Position numbers and translations under genes: made by a program. The notes under the pieces are model-generated. The model made no database searches. It had not been told where the DNA came from and was given only the letters and a program-made list of their open reading frames with translations. 64,000 nt of DNA from Chryseobacterium sp. IHB B 17019 (GTDB taxonomy: Bacteria > Bacteroidota > Bacteroidia > Flavobacteriales > Weeksellaceae), in assembly GCF_001456155.1 (NCBI RefSeq), contig NZ_CP013293.1, positions 2,604,001 to 2,668,000 on the forward strand, in the 5' to 3' direction. Shown here piece by piece: positions 34,253 to 43,818 of this stretch (the stretch's first letter is position 1; each line of letters starts with the position of its first letter).

Positions 34253-35413
34253 ATGAAAATATTTGGAAAAACGAGGATCATCGTACTTATCGCAAGTATT
34301 ATCCTTTTACAAAGTTGCAGTAAGGCCGCCGAAAATACCAATCAGGCGCCACCTGCTCCAGAGTTGCCCGTTTATACCGTAATCACCTCTCCTGCTACTG
34401 TTTATCAGGAATTCCCGACAGCTTTAGAAGGAAAAAATAACGTAGAAATCAGATCTCAGGTTGATGGATATTTAGATAAAATTTATGTGGAAGAAGGCGC
34501 TTATGTAAGAGCCGGACAGCCATTATTTAAGATAGATTCCAGAGCTTACGGTGAGCAGATGAATATGGCGCAGGCCAATTTACAGGTTGCCAACGCCAAT
34601 ATTCAGAAAGCAAAAGTTGAGGTTGACAGACTTCAGCCGTTAGTTGCCGCAAAAGTAGTTTCTGATGTACAGCTGAAAACTGCAAAAGCCAATTATGCAG
34701 CAGCAGTTGCCGCAGCATCACAAGCAAAAGCTTCTGTGGGTGGTGCAAAAATCAATGTAGGATTTACAACCATTACAGCTCCTGTAAGCGGTTATATCGG
34801 AAGAATTCCTTACAAAAAAGGAAGCTTGATCTCAAGAACAGATCCTAATCCATTGACTTTACTATCAGACATCAGCGAAATTTATGCGTATTTCTCTATG
34901 AGCGAACTGGATTTTATTGCTTTTCAGAATAAATATCCCGGAGCCACTTTAAACGAGAAGCTGAAAAATATGCCGATGGTAGACTTGGTAATCGCAGACA
35001 ACAGCACCTATCCTCAAAAAGGAAAAATGAGCATTGTTGACGGGCAGTTTGACAAAAGCACAGGAGCAATCAGCGTTCGAGCAGTGTTCCCAAATGCAAA
35101 CGGAACGTTGAGAACAGGAAATACGGGTAGAGTTCGTATGCCTCAGTTATTCACCAACACGCTTGTTCTTCCACAGGAATCAACCTTTGAAATACAGGAT
35201 AAAACTTATGTTTATGTAGTTGGAAAGGATAAAAAGGTGACTTCAAAACCTATCACGATCTCAGGAAAAACGAATAACTATTATTTCATTTCAGAAGGGC
35301 TTTCTGTGGGAGATAAAGTTGTATTTACAGGAATCGGAACATTGAAAGATGGTGCTGTCATTCAGCCAAAAACTATTTCTTCTGATAGTTTGCTTAAAGC
35401 AAGACCATTGTAA
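34253..35413 (+). CDS. RND efflux periplasmic adaptor (membrane fusion protein)
   Basis: This protein of 386 residues is a lipoprotein (LLQSCSKA, Cys ~23). The barrel-sandwich/lipoyl halves are visible (VEIRSQVDGYLDKIYVEEGA and TTITAPVSGYIGRIPYKKGS) around a coiled-coil hairpin rich in Ala and Lys (residues ~100-165), then the beta-barrel and membrane-proximal domains. It bridges pump and outer-membrane channel in an AcrA/MexA-type complex. First gene of the three-gene operon. Confidence 0.92.
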   Translation: MKIFGKTRIIVLIASIILLQSCSKAAENTNQAPPAPELPVYTVITSPATVYQEFPTALEGKNNVEIRSQVDGYLDKIYVEEGAYVRAGQPLFKIDSRAYGEQMNMAQANLQVANANIQKAKVEVDRLQPLVAAKVVSDVQLKTAKANYAAAVAAASQAKASVGGAKINVGFTTITAPVSGYIGRIPYKKGSLISRTDPNPLTLLSDISEIYAYFSMSELDFIAFQNKYPGATLNEKLKNMPMVDLVIADNSTYPQKGKMSIVDGQFDKSTGAISVRAVFPNANGTLRTGNTGRVRMPQLFTNTLVLPQESTFEIQDKTYVYVVGKDKKVTSKPITISGKTNNYYFISEGLSVGDKVVFTGIGTLKDGAVIQPKTISSDSLLKARPL

Positions 35414-35457
35414 AAAATACTTTTAGAATACAGAAGACTTAAAAAAATAAACTTCTT

Positions 35458-38400
35458 ATGTTAAAACAATTTATAGAAAGACCGGTACTTTCAACGGTCA
35501 TCTCCATCATACTCTTACTCTTGGGAGCACTGTCGGTTTTCAATCTTCCGATCACCCTGTTTCCGGATATCGCGCCACCAAGTGTACAGGTGACGGCATT
35601 TTATCCAGGTGCAAATGCGGAAGTTGTAGCCCGTTCGGTAGCAGTTCCTATTGAAGAAGCGGTGAATGGTGTTGAGAACATGACTTACATGACCTCAAAC
35701 TCAAGTAACGACGGTACCATGACGTTGAGCGTATTTTTCAAACAAGGTGCAGATGCAGATAATGCAGCCGTAAACGTTCAAAACCGTGTATCAAAAGCGA
35801 TGAGCCAGCTTCCGCAGGAAGTTGTACAGGCGGGAATTTCAACACAGAAAGTTCAGAACAGTATGATTATGTTTATGGGGCTTTCCAGTGATGATCCTAA
35901 ACAATATGATGAGCTTTTCTTACAGAATTACCTTAAGATCAACATCATACCTCAGATACAGCGTATTCCGGGTGTTGCCCAGGCTCAGGTTTTCGGGACG
36001 AGAGATTATTCGATGAGAATTTGGTTAAAACCAGACAGATTAGCGGCCAATAACCTTTCTCCACAGGAAGTAATGGCAGCTATCAAAGATCACAACCTTG
36101 AAGCTGCTCCGGGACGTCTCGGACAGGGAAGTAAGGAAACTTACGAGTATATCCTTAAATATAAAGGTAAATTAAACAAAAACGAAGACTACGAAAATAT
36201 TGCTATTAAAGCCAATAATGACGGTTCTTTTTTAAGATTAAAAGATGTAGCAAGAGTAGAATTCGGTTCTTATACATATACAGCAGCTAACAGAGTGGAT
36301 GGTAAGCCTGTAGCAGGTTTTGCAATCCTTCAAACTGCAGGTTCCAATGCGAACGAGATTTTAACTGAAATTGAAAAACAGGTCGAAGAATTTTCGACAA
36401 CACTTCCAAAAGGTGTAAAACCGATTATCATGTACAATTCCAAGGATTTCCTGGATGCATCGATTGATCAGGTTGTTGAGACTTTAGTGATTGCATTTGT
36501 TTTGGTATTTATTGTGGTATTTATTTTCCTTCAGGATTTCAGATCTACATTAATTCCTGCTATTGCGGTTCCTGTAGCGATTATCGGTACATTCTTCTTC
36601 CTTCAGCTGTTTGGTTTCAGTATCAATATGTTGACCTTATTTGCATTGGTTCTTGCGATTGGTATTGTAGTGGATGACGCGATTGTCGTCGTCGAGGCCG
36701 TCCATTCCAAGATGGAACACACAGGAATGCCTGTTGAGCAAGCCACAACACACTCCATGAGCGAAATTTCCGGAGCGATTATTTCCATTACATTGGTAAT
36801 GTGTGCGGTATTTATTCCGGTTGGTTTCATGCAGGGTCCTGCGGGAGTTTTCTACAGACAGTTTGCCTTTACTTTGGTCATTGCGATCATGATTTCTGCG
36901 GTAAATGCTTTGACATTAAGTCCGGCTTTATGTGCTTTAATTTTGAGCGATCCTCAAGGTGAAGGTGGAGATCACGGTCATAAAAAAGGTTTTGGAGCGA
37001 GATTTTTCAACGCATTCAACGTTGCCTTTAATAATATGACTAAAAAATATATTTACAGTCTTAAATTTTTAATTAAAAACAAATGGGTTGCTATCGGAGG
37101 TTTAGCTTTAATCACTGCGGCAAGTATTTTCTTAATTAAAAAAGCACCGTCAGGATTTATCCCGACTGAAGATCAAGGTTTCGTTTTGTATGCCGTGAAT
37201 ACGCCTCCGGGAAGTTCGTTGGACAGAACTCACAAAGCAACCGAGCAGATCGATAAAATTGTAAATGCCGAAAAAGCAACCAATCACCTTTGGGTAGCCG
37301 ACGGTTTGAACTTCATCAGTAACGCCAATGCGTCACCATATTCTGCAGGTTTTATTAAGCTAAAAGATTATAAAGATCGTGGCGAAGTGAAAGATCCTGA
37401 TCAGATTGCAGCGGGATTAACAGGAAAAGTAGCGCAAGTAAAAGATGCAAGTGCATTTTTCTTCAACTTCCCTACTGTTCAGGGTTTTGGTAACGTTTCC
37501 GGTTTTGAATTTATGCTTCAGGATAAAACGAACGGTTCATTCGAACAATTAGGAACAACAACTCAGGCATTTATCGGAGAGTTGATGAAACGTCCGGAAA
37601 TTGCATTTGCCTTTACAACTTATGCAGCTGGAAATCCTCAATATACAATTGATGTTGATACCGATAAAGCAAATCAGTTAGGAGTTTCTGTGACAGAATT
37701 GATGCAGACCATGCAGATTTATTACGGAAGTAGTTTCGTTTCAGATTTCAACAGATTCGGGAAATACTACAGAGTAATGGCTCAGGCAGATGTTCCTTAT
37801 CGTACGGATGCGAATTCTATGGAAGGAATTTATGTTAAAAATAATTTAGGCGAAATGGTTCCTGTAAAGACTTTAGTGACTTTAAAAAGAACCTTCGGAC
37901 CTGAAACCGTGACAAGAAATAACTTGTTTAATGCCGTAACAATTAATGGAACTCCAAAACCTGGTTACAGTACCGGAGACGCCATTAAAGCCGTGGAAGA
38001 AGTTGCAAAACAATCACTTCCAAGAGGTTACGGATACGAATGGACAGGTATTACCCGTGAGGAAATCAAAACTGGTGGACAAACAGCGTTTGTTTTCATG
38101 TTAAGTATCTTATTCGTGTATTTCCTGTTGGCAGCTCAATATGAAAGTTATATCCTTCCGTTTGCCGTTATTTTAACGGTTCCTACAGGGATTTTCGGAG
38201 TTTTCTTTTTCACTGGATTAGCAGGAATTGATAATAATATTTACGTTCAGGTAGGATTAATCATGCTCGTCGGATTATTGGCCAAAAACGCTATTCTGAT
38301 TGTTGAATTTGCCGTCCAGCGAAGAAAAGCAGGAAAAACATTAATTGAATCAGCTTTACAGGCTTCAAGATTACGTTTAAGACCAATTTTGATGACCTCA

Positions 38401-38640
38401 TTTGCCTTCATCATCGGTATGCTTCCGCTAGTTTGGTCGCAGGGTGCGGCGGCAAAAGGTAACCACTCAATCGGTATCAGTACTGTTGGAGGGATGTTTA
38501 CGGGAGTTGTCTTAGGAATCTTCATTATTCCTGTGATGTACGTGATCTTCCAGTATTTACACGAAAAAATGCCGAGCAGAAAAAGAAGAAGATTGCTTAA
38601 ACAAAAAGAGCAGGAAGAACTTTTGGCAACAGCTCATTAA
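35458..38640 (+). CDS. RND multidrug efflux pump, AcrB/MexB (HAE1) type
   Basis: This 1060-residue inner-membrane proton antiporter starts MLKQFIERPVLSTVISIILL, the normal HAE-1 start. The proton relay residues are seen as Asp406-Asp407 in GIVVDDAIVVVE and Lys943 in LLAKNAILIVE. The two large periplasmic loops, the internal duplication and the final membrane bundle are complete. Substrates cannot be read from sequence. It lies 44 bases after the adaptor gene and is followed by the outer-membrane factor. Confidence 0.95.
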   Translation: MLKQFIERPVLSTVISIILLLLGALSVFNLPITLFPDIAPPSVQVTAFYPGANAEVVARSVAVPIEEAVNGVENMTYMTSNSSNDGTMTLSVFFKQGADADNAAVNVQNRVSKAMSQLPQEVVQAGISTQKVQNSMIMFMGLSSDDPKQYDELFLQNYLKINIIPQIQRIPGVAQAQVFGTRDYSMRIWLKPDRLAANNLSPQEVMAAIKDHNLEAAPGRLGQGSKETYEYILKYKGKLNKNEDYENIAIKANNDGSFLRLKDVARVEFGSYTYTAANRVDGKPVAGFAILQTAGSNANEILTEIEKQVEEFSTTLPKGVKPIIMYNSKDFLDASIDQVVETLVIAFVLVFIVVFIFLQDFRSTLIPAIAVPVAIIGTFFFLQLFGFSINMLTLFALVLAIGIVVDDAIVVVEAVHSKMEHTGMPVEQATTHSMSEISGAIISITLVMCAVFIPVGFMQGPAGVFYRQFAFTLVIAIMISAVNALTLSPALCALILSDPQGEGGDHGHKKGFGARFFNAFNVAFNNMTKKYIYSLKFLIKNKWVAIGGLALITAASIFLIKKAPSGFIPTEDQGFVLYAVNTPPGSSLDRTHKATEQIDKIVNAEKATNHLWVADGLNFISNANASPYSAGFIKLKDYKDRGEVKDPDQIAAGLTGKVAQVKDASAFFFNFPTVQGFGNVSGFEFMLQDKTNGSFEQLGTTTQAFIGELMKRPEIAFAFTTYAAGNPQYTIDVDTDKANQLGVSVTELMQTMQIYYGSSFVSDFNRFGKYYRVMAQADVPYRTDANSMEGIYVKNNLGEMVPVKTLVTLKRTFGPETVTRNNLFNAVTINGTPKPGYSTGDAIKAVEEVAKQSLPRGYGYEWTGITREEIKTGGQTAFVFMLSILFVYFLLAAQYESYILPFAVILTVPTGIFGVFFFTGLAGIDNNIYVQVGLIMLVGLLAKNAILIVEFAVQRRKAGKTLIESALQASRLRLRPILMTSFAFIIGMLPLVWSQGAAAKGNHSIGISTVGGMFTGVVLGIFIIPVMYVIFQYLHEKMPSRKRRRLLKQKEQEELLATAH

Positions 38641-38813
38641 TAAAAATGATAAACAAGCTTTGAGAGTATTTTAAACCACAAAAGATTTAAACACAATCTG
38701 AGAAAATCTGTGGTTAAATAAAAAAAGCAAAGAATTTCTCCTACTAAAGACATCTTTTGCATATACAAAACCTCTCAAAGTTTTGTTTTCAATTAAAAGT
38801 TTATTTAAAAACT

Positions 38814-40226
38814 ATGAAAAGAATAAAGAATATTTTTCTCACATTTATATTGGCTTTAGGCTCGGTTTCGTGTGTTTCCAAATTGGCATACGCAGAGCCA
38901 GACCTACAGCTCCCAGAGAAATTCCAGTACACAGCAACTGCCGATACAGCGAGTGTTGCAAATCTGGAATGGAAACAATTTTTCAACGACCCGATTTTAC
39001 AAGGCTTAATTGAAAAAGGAATTAAAAATAACTACGATTTACAGATTGCTTTAAAACAAGTTGCTTCTTCGCAGGAAAGACTAAAACAGGCAAAATATCT
39101 TCAATATCCTGATGTTGGTTTCGGAGTTTCCGCGCAAATTTCAAGGCCTTCAAAAAACAGCATGAACGGGCAGAGCTTAAATTTATTTTTAGGTCAAAGC
39201 CACGTTGAAGACTACAATGCCGCCTTCAATCTGTCTTGGGAAGCCGATATTTGGGGTAAAATAAAAAACCAGCAGGAAGTTTCAAGAATGCAGTATCTGC
39301 AGACTTATGAAGCTACAAAAGCTATTCAGACACAGGTTGTTGCGGCGATTGCTCAAGGTTATTATAATTTATTGATGCTTGATAAACAATTGCAGATTGC
39401 AAAATCAAATTTAGAATTAAGCAACAATACCCTTTCTCTTACAGAAAAATTGTGGCAGAGTGGTGATACAACTTCTTTGGGAGTTCAGCAGGCTACCGCT
39501 CAAAAGCAATCGACAGAACTTTTGATCACTCAATTGGAACAGAATATTGCGATTCAGGAAAATGCGTTAAGTATTTTAATCGGTGAAAATCCGAATAAAG
39601 TCAGCAGAACCATTGAAATGGCTGATACTTCTTTACCACAGGATATTTCTGCGGGGCTTCCGGCAGCGATGGTAAGCCGTCGTCCTGATGTTCGTCAGCA
39701 GGAATTGGTGTTATTGGAATCCAATGCGATGGTTGGAATTGCTCAGGCAAATATGTATCCGGCATTGAAAATCACGGCAAACGGAGGCGTAAATTCATTT
39801 AAAATTGACAACTGGTTTCAGATTCCGGCTTCATTGTTCGGTTCTGTTTTAGGGGGAATTACCCAGCCTATTTTCCAGAAAAGACAGTTGAAAACAGATT
39901 TGAATGTTGCCAAAATTCAGAGAGAGAAAAACGTGTTGGCGTTCCGTCAATCTGTTTTAAATGCGGTGGGTGAGGTTTCTGATGCATTGGTTTCAAATGA
40001 AAGCTTAAAAGTTCAGGAACAAAAAGCAACTGAACAGGTGAAAACCTTAAAAGATGGAATTAAAAGTGCCGAAATGCTTTACAAAGGCGGGATGGCAAAC
40101 TATTTAGAAGTAATTACAGCTCAGGCAAGTTCTCTTCAGGCTGAACTGAATCTTGCGTCCGTAAAAAGACAGAGATTGAGTAGCATTGTGGATTTGTACC
40201 GTGCTTTAGGAGGCGGTTGGAAGTAG
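38814..40226 (+). CDS. Outer-membrane efflux factor, OprM/NodT-type lipoprotein
   Basis: I choose the ATG at 38814 (MKRIKNIFLTFILALGSVSC), 470 residues, since it begins a clean lipoprotein signal with the lipobox GSVSC; the upstream frame extension has none. Two TolC-like repeats are seen (NLEWKQFFNDPILQGLIEKG, SWEADIWGKIKNQ, MVSRRPDVRQQELVLLESNA, GGMANYLEVITAQASSLQAE). It is the exit channel of the tripartite pump encoded upstream. The ~170-base gap before it has no visible promoter. Confidence 0.92.
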   Translation: MKRIKNIFLTFILALGSVSCVSKLAYAEPDLQLPEKFQYTATADTASVANLEWKQFFNDPILQGLIEKGIKNNYDLQIALKQVASSQERLKQAKYLQYPDVGFGVSAQISRPSKNSMNGQSLNLFLGQSHVEDYNAAFNLSWEADIWGKIKNQQEVSRMQYLQTYEATKAIQTQVVAAIAQGYYNLLMLDKQLQIAKSNLELSNNTLSLTEKLWQSGDTTSLGVQQATAQKQSTELLITQLEQNIAIQENALSILIGENPNKVSRTIEMADTSLPQDISAGLPAAMVSRRPDVRQQELVLLESNAMVGIAQANMYPALKITANGGVNSFKIDNWFQIPASLFGSVLGGITQPIFQKRQLKTDLNVAKIQREKNVLAFRQSVLNAVGEVSDALVSNESLKVQEQKATEQVKTLKDGIKSAEMLYKGGMANYLEVITAQASSLQAELNLASVKRQRLSSIVDLYRALGGGWK

Positions 40227-40250
40227 TAAATTTAATTATATTTGTTTTGA

Positions 40251-40277
40251 ATGCGGTCTTTCGGGATCGCATTTTTT
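40251..40277 (+). terminator. Terminator of the efflux operon
   Basis: ATGCGGTC and GATCGCAT pair around TTTCGG, followed by a T run. It runs into the stop region of the convergent gene. Confidence 0.75.
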
Positions 40278-40887
40278 ATGGAGTAATTTGTTCTATTAAT
40301 TCTAATCTTTTCACCACCGTTTTCCTGTCCAAAATACTTCCGGGAGACAATACTGCATTAGCTCCGATTTTTGAATCATCACCTACCAATGAACCGAATT
40401 TATTAGTTCCCGTGGAAATTATCTGATCATTATATTTAATAAAAATATTCTTTTCTTCCCTTTCATTAAAGTGATTGGCGCAGATTGAACCTGCTTCAAA
40501 ATTTACATTTTTCCCAATGATGCTGTTACCGACATAATTAAAATGTGCTGTAGCTGAGTGATCCAGAATGATAGATTGCTTGATTTCCGAACCTGGGCCA
40601 ATATTTACAGATTTTCCAAGAAATATTGGGCCTCTCAGATACGCGTAAGCTCCGACACGACAATTTTCACCGATAATTAAAGTTCCTTTTAGAATGGCGC
40701 CCTGCTCTATATCTGCTGATTTGTGAATGGCAATATTTCCGTTAATAATATAATCTTCTGATAAGGTTTTAATTTTTTCAATTAATAAAACTTCCAATTG
40801 ATCTGTTATTTCCCAGGGAAACTTATTTTCAGTATTAAAAACATCAGAATCGAAATTGTTGATAAAATTTTTTATGGTAATCATCAT
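40276..40887 (-). CDS. GlmU C-terminal-like left-handed beta-helix protein
   Basis: This 203-residue protein has hexapeptide repeats (IAIHKSADIEQGAILKGTLI, IGENCRVGAYAYLRGPIFLG) and the segment HFNYVGNSIIGKNVNFEAGS. These are typical of the acyltransferase half of GlmU and related sugar-nucleotide acetyltransferases. There is no uridylyltransferase domain, so it is not a complete GlmU. The N-terminal ~45 residues match the short cap seen in this Bacteroidota group. The acceptor is unknown. Confidence 0.8.
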   Translation of the reverse strand: MMITIKNFINNFDSDVFNTENKFPWEITDQLEVLLIEKIKTLSEDYIINGNIAIHKSADIEQGAILKGTLIIGENCRVGAYAYLRGPIFLGKSVNIGPGSEIKQSIILDHSATAHFNYVGNSIIGKNVNFEAGSICANHFNEREEKNIFIKYNDQIISTGTNKFGSLVGDDSKIGANAVLSPGSILDRKTVVKRLELIEQITP

Positions 40888-41030
40888 TTATTGTTTTATA
40901 TTAATTTAATAAGCAAAATTTGCTAAAAAGTTAATGATAAAGACAGCTTCGTCAGAATCAATTATTGATTCAATCTTTGCTCCTTTAAATATCCAGCATT
41001 AAAAATAAATCTTTGCATCAAAAAAAGAAA

Positions 41031-41951
41031 TTATTTTTTAAACTGCTCATTAATATATTTAATCAAATCATCAAAATCCTGTTGAGAATATCCTAACTGC
41101 AAATAATGAATATCATCCGCTTTTCTGTACCAGGTCAGTTGACGTTTTGCATATCTTCGGCTGTTTTTCTTAATTTCCGAAACGGCAAAATCTAAGTCCC
41201 ATTCTCCATCAAAATATTTGAATAATTCTGAATAGCCAACCGTATTTAAAGCTGTCAAATTCTTAAATTTCTCCAGGCTTTTCGCTTCTTCCAACAGCCC
41301 TTTATCCATCATAATATCCACTCTCCTATTGATTCTGTCGTACAATTCTTCCCTCGGAGCTTCAATTCCGATTCGGATAACGTTGAAATCTCTGGAATCC
41401 TGTGAAACGGCAATTAATTCAGAATATTTTTGATTCGTTTGCCAGATAACATCAATTGCCCGTAAAAGCCTTCTGTGATTATGCAAATCTACAACTGCAA
41501 AATATTCAGGGTCGAGTTCTTTTACTAGTTCCTGAAGTTTATTTATTCCTTCATTTTCGAGAATTTCCTGTAACTTTTTCTGGTTGTTTTCATCGGCTTC
41601 CGGTAAATCATGTAAACCTTCAATCACCGCTTTTTCGTACATCATACTTCCACCAACCAAAATGACGGTTTCGTGATTTTCAAAAAGTTCATTGAGTTTT
41701 TTTAAAGCATCTTCCTCATATTGCCCGATCGAATAATATTCCTCAACCGAAAGATTTCCAATAAAATGATGAGGTGCTTCCGCCAGTTCTTCTTCCGATG
41801 GCGACGCGGTCCCGATTTTCATTTCCCTAAAAAACTGGCGCGAATCACAGGAAACAATTTCCGTGTTGAAATGTTTTGCCAGATCAATCGCCAACCTCGT
41901 TTTTCCAATTCCGGTGGGGCCAACAACAGAAATTAAATTTTTCTTTTTCAC
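41031..41951 (-). CDS. miaA: tRNA dimethylallyltransferase
   Basis: This 306-residue enzyme adds a dimethylallyl group to A37 of tRNAs reading UNN codons. It has a P-loop (GPTGIGKTRLA), SCDSRQFFREMKIGTA, HHFIGNLSVEEYYSIGQYE and the C-terminal RRYAKRQLTWYR. The start codon is GTG at 41951, and a TAAATTAG box ends only 4 bases upstream on the minus strand, suggesting a leaderless mRNA. It is monocistronic. Confidence 0.95.
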   Translation of the reverse strand: MKKKNLISVVGPTGIGKTRLAIDLAKHFNTEIVSCDSRQFFREMKIGTASPSEEELAEAPHHFIGNLSVEEYYSIGQYEEDALKKLNELFENHETVILVGGSMMYEKAVIEGLHDLPEADENNQKKLQEILENEGINKLQELVKELDPEYFAVVDLHNHRRLLRAIDVIWQTNQKYSELIAVSQDSRDFNVIRIGIEAPREELYDRINRRVDIMMDKGLLEEAKSLEKFKNLTALNTVGYSELFKYFDGEWDLDFAVSEIKKNSRRYAKRQLTWYRKADDIHYLQLGYSQQDFDDLIKYINEQFKK

Positions 41952-41955
41952 TGCG

Positions 41956-41963
41956 CTAATTTA
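41956..41963 (-). promoter_or_regulatory. -7-like element abutting the miaA start
   Basis: The minus strand reads TAAATTAG (one mismatch to TAnnTTTG) and ends 4 bases before the GTG start. Confidence 0.38.
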
Positions 41964-42009
41964 CAAAAATGAGCTTTATTTTTAACTGCAAAAGAAATGT
42001 CAATTTGCT

Positions 42010-42160
42010 GGAGGAGGGAAGCATGGAGGTGGAAGTTAAGATTCGTCAAAATATTGCTTGCAGTCATCATAGGATGAGATGAGGATATTTGTATTCTTTT
42101 ATATACATTACCATCTTTCCGCTTACTGCCTCTAGCTTCCAGCCATTCGACTTTAGTTAA
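42010..42160. repeat. Intergenic repeat-like stretch between miaA and yicC
   Basis: The stretch contains ctggaggagggaagcatgga then ggtggaagtt near the left end and ctctagcttccagcc at the right, in opposite senses, like the repeats near 3660 and 43714. No open frame or RNA gene is visible. Confidence 0.4.
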
Positions 42161-42178
42161 ACTATAGACTTAAATGTT

Positions 42179-42186
42179 TATCTTTG
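42179..42186 (+). promoter_or_regulatory. -7 element of yicC
   Basis: TATCTTTG lies 17 bases before the ATG and matches TAnnTTTG. Confidence 0.5.
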
Positions 42187-42203
42187 TAAGACAATAAAAA
42201 ACT

Positions 42204-43061
42204 ATGATTTTATCAATGACCGGATTCGGCAGAGCCGAAGATGTTTTTGAAGGGAAAAAAATTACAATAGATATTAAGTCACTGAACAGCAAAAGCTTTG
42301 ATTTAAATATTAAAATTCCTTTAAGATATAAAGAAAAAGAATTTGAAATCAGAAAAATTCTCAACGACAGGCTTATTCGTGGGAAGGTAGACTGCTATAT
42401 CAATATAGAAAATCTGGAAGAATCTACTGATGTGAAAATCAATAAAAGTTTAATTGATTCTTACATGAATGAACTCCGCAACATTGCACCGGACGGACCT
42501 GATTTTGAATATCTTAAAATGGCGGTAAGACTTCCGGACGCTATCACTTCAAGACCTGACGAACTGTGCGAAGGCGAATGGGAAAAACTGGCAAGCATTG
42601 TACATCAATCTATTGACCGTTTTCAGGAATTTAGAAAAACAGAAGGAAAAATTCTGCATGAAGAATTAGAAAGAAATATTCAGAATATTGATAAATATTT
42701 GAATGAAGTTGTGCCTTTCGAAGAAGAAAGAATTACTTCAGTAAAAGAACGTTACCAAAAGTCTTTAAAAGAGTTTGAAAACGTTGATGAAACGCGTTTT
42801 TATCAGGAAATGGCTTATTTCACTGAAAAGCTTGACATTTCAGAAGAAAAAGTAAGGCTTTCCCAACATTTGAAATATTACAAGGAAGTAATGGATAATG
42901 AAGAATTCAACGGGAAAAAACTTGGGTTTATTTCTCAGGAAATCGGACGTGAAATAAATACATTAGGATCAAAAGCCAATCATGCAGAAATCCAGAAGCT
43001 GGTGGTCATGATGAAGGATGATTTGGAAAAAATTAAAGAACAGACGTTAAACGTTTTGTAA
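42204..43061 (+). CDS. yicC: YicC-family endoribonuclease
   Basis: This 285-residue protein has the N-terminal signature ILSMTGFGRAEDVFEGKKIT and the C-terminal DUF1732 segment KLGFISQEIGREINTLGSKA, followed by a late helix ending LEKIKEQTLNVL. E. coli YicC is an RNA-cutting enzyme that affects sRNA turnover. It is followed by gmk, its common neighbour in many phyla. Confidence 0.92.
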   Translation: MILSMTGFGRAEDVFEGKKITIDIKSLNSKSFDLNIKIPLRYKEKEFEIRKILNDRLIRGKVDCYINIENLEESTDVKINKSLIDSYMNELRNIAPDGPDFEYLKMAVRLPDAITSRPDELCEGEWEKLASIVHQSIDRFQEFRKTEGKILHEELERNIQNIDKYLNEVVPFEEERITSVKERYQKSLKEFENVDETRFYQEMAYFTEKLDISEEKVRLSQHLKYYKEVMDNEEFNGKKLGFISQEIGREINTLGSKANHAEIQKLVVMMKDDLEKIKEQTLNVL

Positions 43062-43063
43062 AA

Positions 43064-43144
43064 AGTTATAAGTTATGAATAATGAGTTATAAGTTGCTTG
43101 TTGCTGGTTAAACTCATAATTCACAACTCATAATTCATAACTCA
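43064..43144. repeat. Imperfect repeat of ataagttatgaa/ttcataactcat
   Basis: The gap between yicC and gmk contains ataagttatgaataatgagt then its inverse actcataattcacaactcat and further copies. It can fold on itself and is similar to text at 12312-12355 and 19070-19135. Confidence 0.45.
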
Positions 43145-43150
43145 TTTAAA

Positions 43151-43714
43151 ATGAATAAAGTTATCATATTTTCAGCGCCGTCTGGAAGCGGAAAAACTAC
43201 ATTAGTAAAGCATTCTTTGGAAGTATTTGATGATCTTCAGTTCTCAATTTCGTGCACGACGAGACAGCCGAGAGGAAATGAAGTTCATGCCGTGGATTAT
43301 CATTTTTTAACGCCTGATGAATTCAGACAGAAAATTGCGGAAGATGCTTTTGTGGAATTTGAAGAAGTTTATTCTGATAAATATTACGGTACTTTAAAAT
43401 CTGAGGTTGAAAAAATCTGGAATCAGGGGAAAGTGGTAATTTTCGATGTTGATGTAAAAGGTGGAATTTCCCTAAAGAAATATTTTGGTGAACAGGCGTT
43501 ATCAATTTTTATTGAGCCACCTTCCATTGAAGAATTGGAACGAAGATTGATTTCAAGAGGTACCGATGATGAAGAAACCATCAAAACCCGCGTAGAAAAG
43601 GCAGAAGAAGAAATGTCTTATGCAAAAGAATTTGATAAAATCGTGATTAATTCCGATTTAGATATTGCAAAAAAAGAAATAGAAAGTTTAATAAAAAATT
43701 TTATAGAAAGTTAA
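43151..43714 (+). CDS. gmk: Guanylate kinase
   Basis: This 187-residue enzyme phosphorylates GMP to GDP. It has the P-loop FSAPSGSGKTTLV, SCTTRQPRGNEVHAVDYHFL (GMP binding), FDVDVKGG and the lid RGTDDEETIKTR. The length is normal. It sits 89 bases after yicC, with the repeat stretch between them. Confidence 0.96.
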   Translation: MNKVIIFSAPSGSGKTTLVKHSLEVFDDLQFSISCTTRQPRGNEVHAVDYHFLTPDEFRQKIAEDAFVEFEEVYSDKYYGTLKSEVEKIWNQGKVVIFDVDVKGGISLKKYFGEQALSIFIEPPSIEELERRLISRGTDDEETIKTRVEKAEEEMSYAKEFDKIVINSDLDIAKKEIESLIKNFIES

Positions 43715-43805
43715 AGGCTGGATGATGGAAGTTGGAAGCTTGAGGTTTAATAAAATAACGTCAATTTCTAATTTCTAATTTCTAACTTCTAATTTTCTAT
43801 TGTAA
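43714..43805. repeat. Tandem tttctaattt repeats between gmk and nadA
   Basis: After gmk come ggctggatgatggaagttgg and aagcttgagg, then several near-copies of tttctaattt (43765-43795). No gene is visible; it belongs to the intergenic repeat class also seen at 3660 and 20283. Confidence 0.45.
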
Positions 43806-43818
43806 AAATGGGGTTCAT

